DNA from: Baffinella frigidus
Taxonomy: Eukaryota; Cryptophyceae; Cryptomonadales; Baffinellaceae
NCBI GenBank assembly: GCA_026770585.1
Contig: MU646979.1
Span: 95,549 to 110,027 of the forward strand
Length of the DNA stretch: 14,479 bases
Direction: 5' to 3'
Part shown: positions 14,067-14,479 of the stretch, piece by piece
Numbering within the stretch: the stretch's first letter is position 1
Layout of the letters: every line of letters begins with the position of its first letter
The notes under the pieces: generated by a model
What the model was told of the DNA's origin: nothing
Database searches by the model: none
Seen by the model: only the letters and a program-made list of their open reading frames with translations
Position numbers and translations under genes: made by a program

Positions 14067-14479
14067 GTGCCCCTCCACGAACCCTCACGGAAAGACCGAA
14101 TCGTCGATTTTGAGACCTCAGATTCACCTTGACAGCCAGGCGAATTTGCCTGGCTACAACTTAAGAAGTCCCAATCTTGGTGCAAAATCTGCTTCTGGGA
14201 AAAAGTCGAAAATCGACTGTTTGGTCCTTCTTTGAGGGCTGGTGTCTCCCGACCCTACACCATAAACCTTCAACGAGAACCTGCAAATCTTGAAACCCAG
14301 TCTAGATTCCTGCTGCTCTGGATAAAAGTTAACGTGATAGAGGGGAGCCGCAGCGCTATTCGCTTAACGTAAACCCTGCCCCCAATCCTCACATCCCACA
14401 CCCTAAACCCTGAATCTGAACCTTAAACCCCAGACCCTTAAAACCCTCATCCCTACACCCCACACCCCACACCCCACAC
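14067..14479. other. Right-edge intronic stretch
   Basis: It contains a perfect 8-base hairpin (AGCCAGGC/GCCTGGCT, 14134-14155), an AGTCG/CGACT hairpin (14204-14218), and an AG|GG GAG CCG CAG fragment at 14342 that opens GEPQRYSLN before GTAAAC but shows no Cys. Telomere-like units and ACCCCAC repeats follow to the end. No confident exon. Confidence 0.45.

Larger units (their letters stand above)
13911..14070 (+). repeat. Tandem duplication of acceptor plus GCC2 exon
   Basis: Two units of 79-80 bases. Both begin TAACGGTCTTTTGGAC, continue to an AG|GGGAG.CGCAG acceptor-exon junction, and contain a TCGTGCGAC block. A shorter third match (AGGGGAGCCGCAGCGC) lies at 14340-14355. Confidence 0.75.

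Overview
The window reads as nuclear DNA of an intron-rich microbial eukaryote, probably an alga or a related protist. The reasons are GC-rich coding blocks cut by many GT-AG introns, TTTAGGG/CCCTAAA (Arabidopsis-type telomere) repeats inside most introns, a TACTAAC branch point next to one acceptor, and no bacterial gene spacing. I cannot name the genus. Long reading frames are mostly misleading here because real exons are only 34-209 bases and many frames run into repeat arrays.

The main content is one large + strand gene from about 2.4 kb to at least 14.07 kb, open at the right edge. I built it by hand from acceptor and donor sites and from agreement of reading phase. 27 exons (2685-14066) plus one tentative start exon (2420-2446) join into one open frame of about 900 codons. 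The product has a signal peptide, a W..(F)..NWLPE..PGPDTDVFLV opening of the kind seen in secreted beta-helix proteins, then some 25 exons of short valine/leucine/asparagine/glycine-rich strand-and-turn segments (for example LSGGKLELEHVV and NAGTVKLLE), and finally cysteine-rich GCC2/GCC3 (ephrin-receptor-like) exons. It is best described as a secreted or cell-surface adhesin-like beta-helix protein.

Left of it and divergent (- strand, about 1458-2024) is the first coding part of a second secreted protein: hydrophobic signal segment, Thr/Pro-rich linker, then a small ectodomain. Its later exons, if inside 1-1457, were not resolved. The interval 1850-2420 would be a shared promoter region.

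Non-coding layout: 1-84 is an 8-bp TCCTAGGG tandem array. 84-680 is GC-rich with no gene I can defend. 690-822 is an AT-rich foldback. At least five copies of a dispersed repeat (called R here) lie at about 980-1140, 1241-1416, 2880-3001, 3250-3390(-) and 3520-3705(-). A roughly 50-75 base module (called M here) ends at the acceptor in two introns. A 298-bp MITE-like element with 42-46 base inverted ends and TA flanks lies at 6515-6812. From 8.5 kb onward, partial exon copies recur: a 38-40 base exon end, a three-copy LAGG exon, a duplicated GCC2 exon with a 1-base deletion, and a 79-80 base acceptor-plus-exon duplication. Several copies end where a CCCTAAA-type array begins. Together these suggest a gene that grows by exon duplication while telomere-like arrays expand in its introns.
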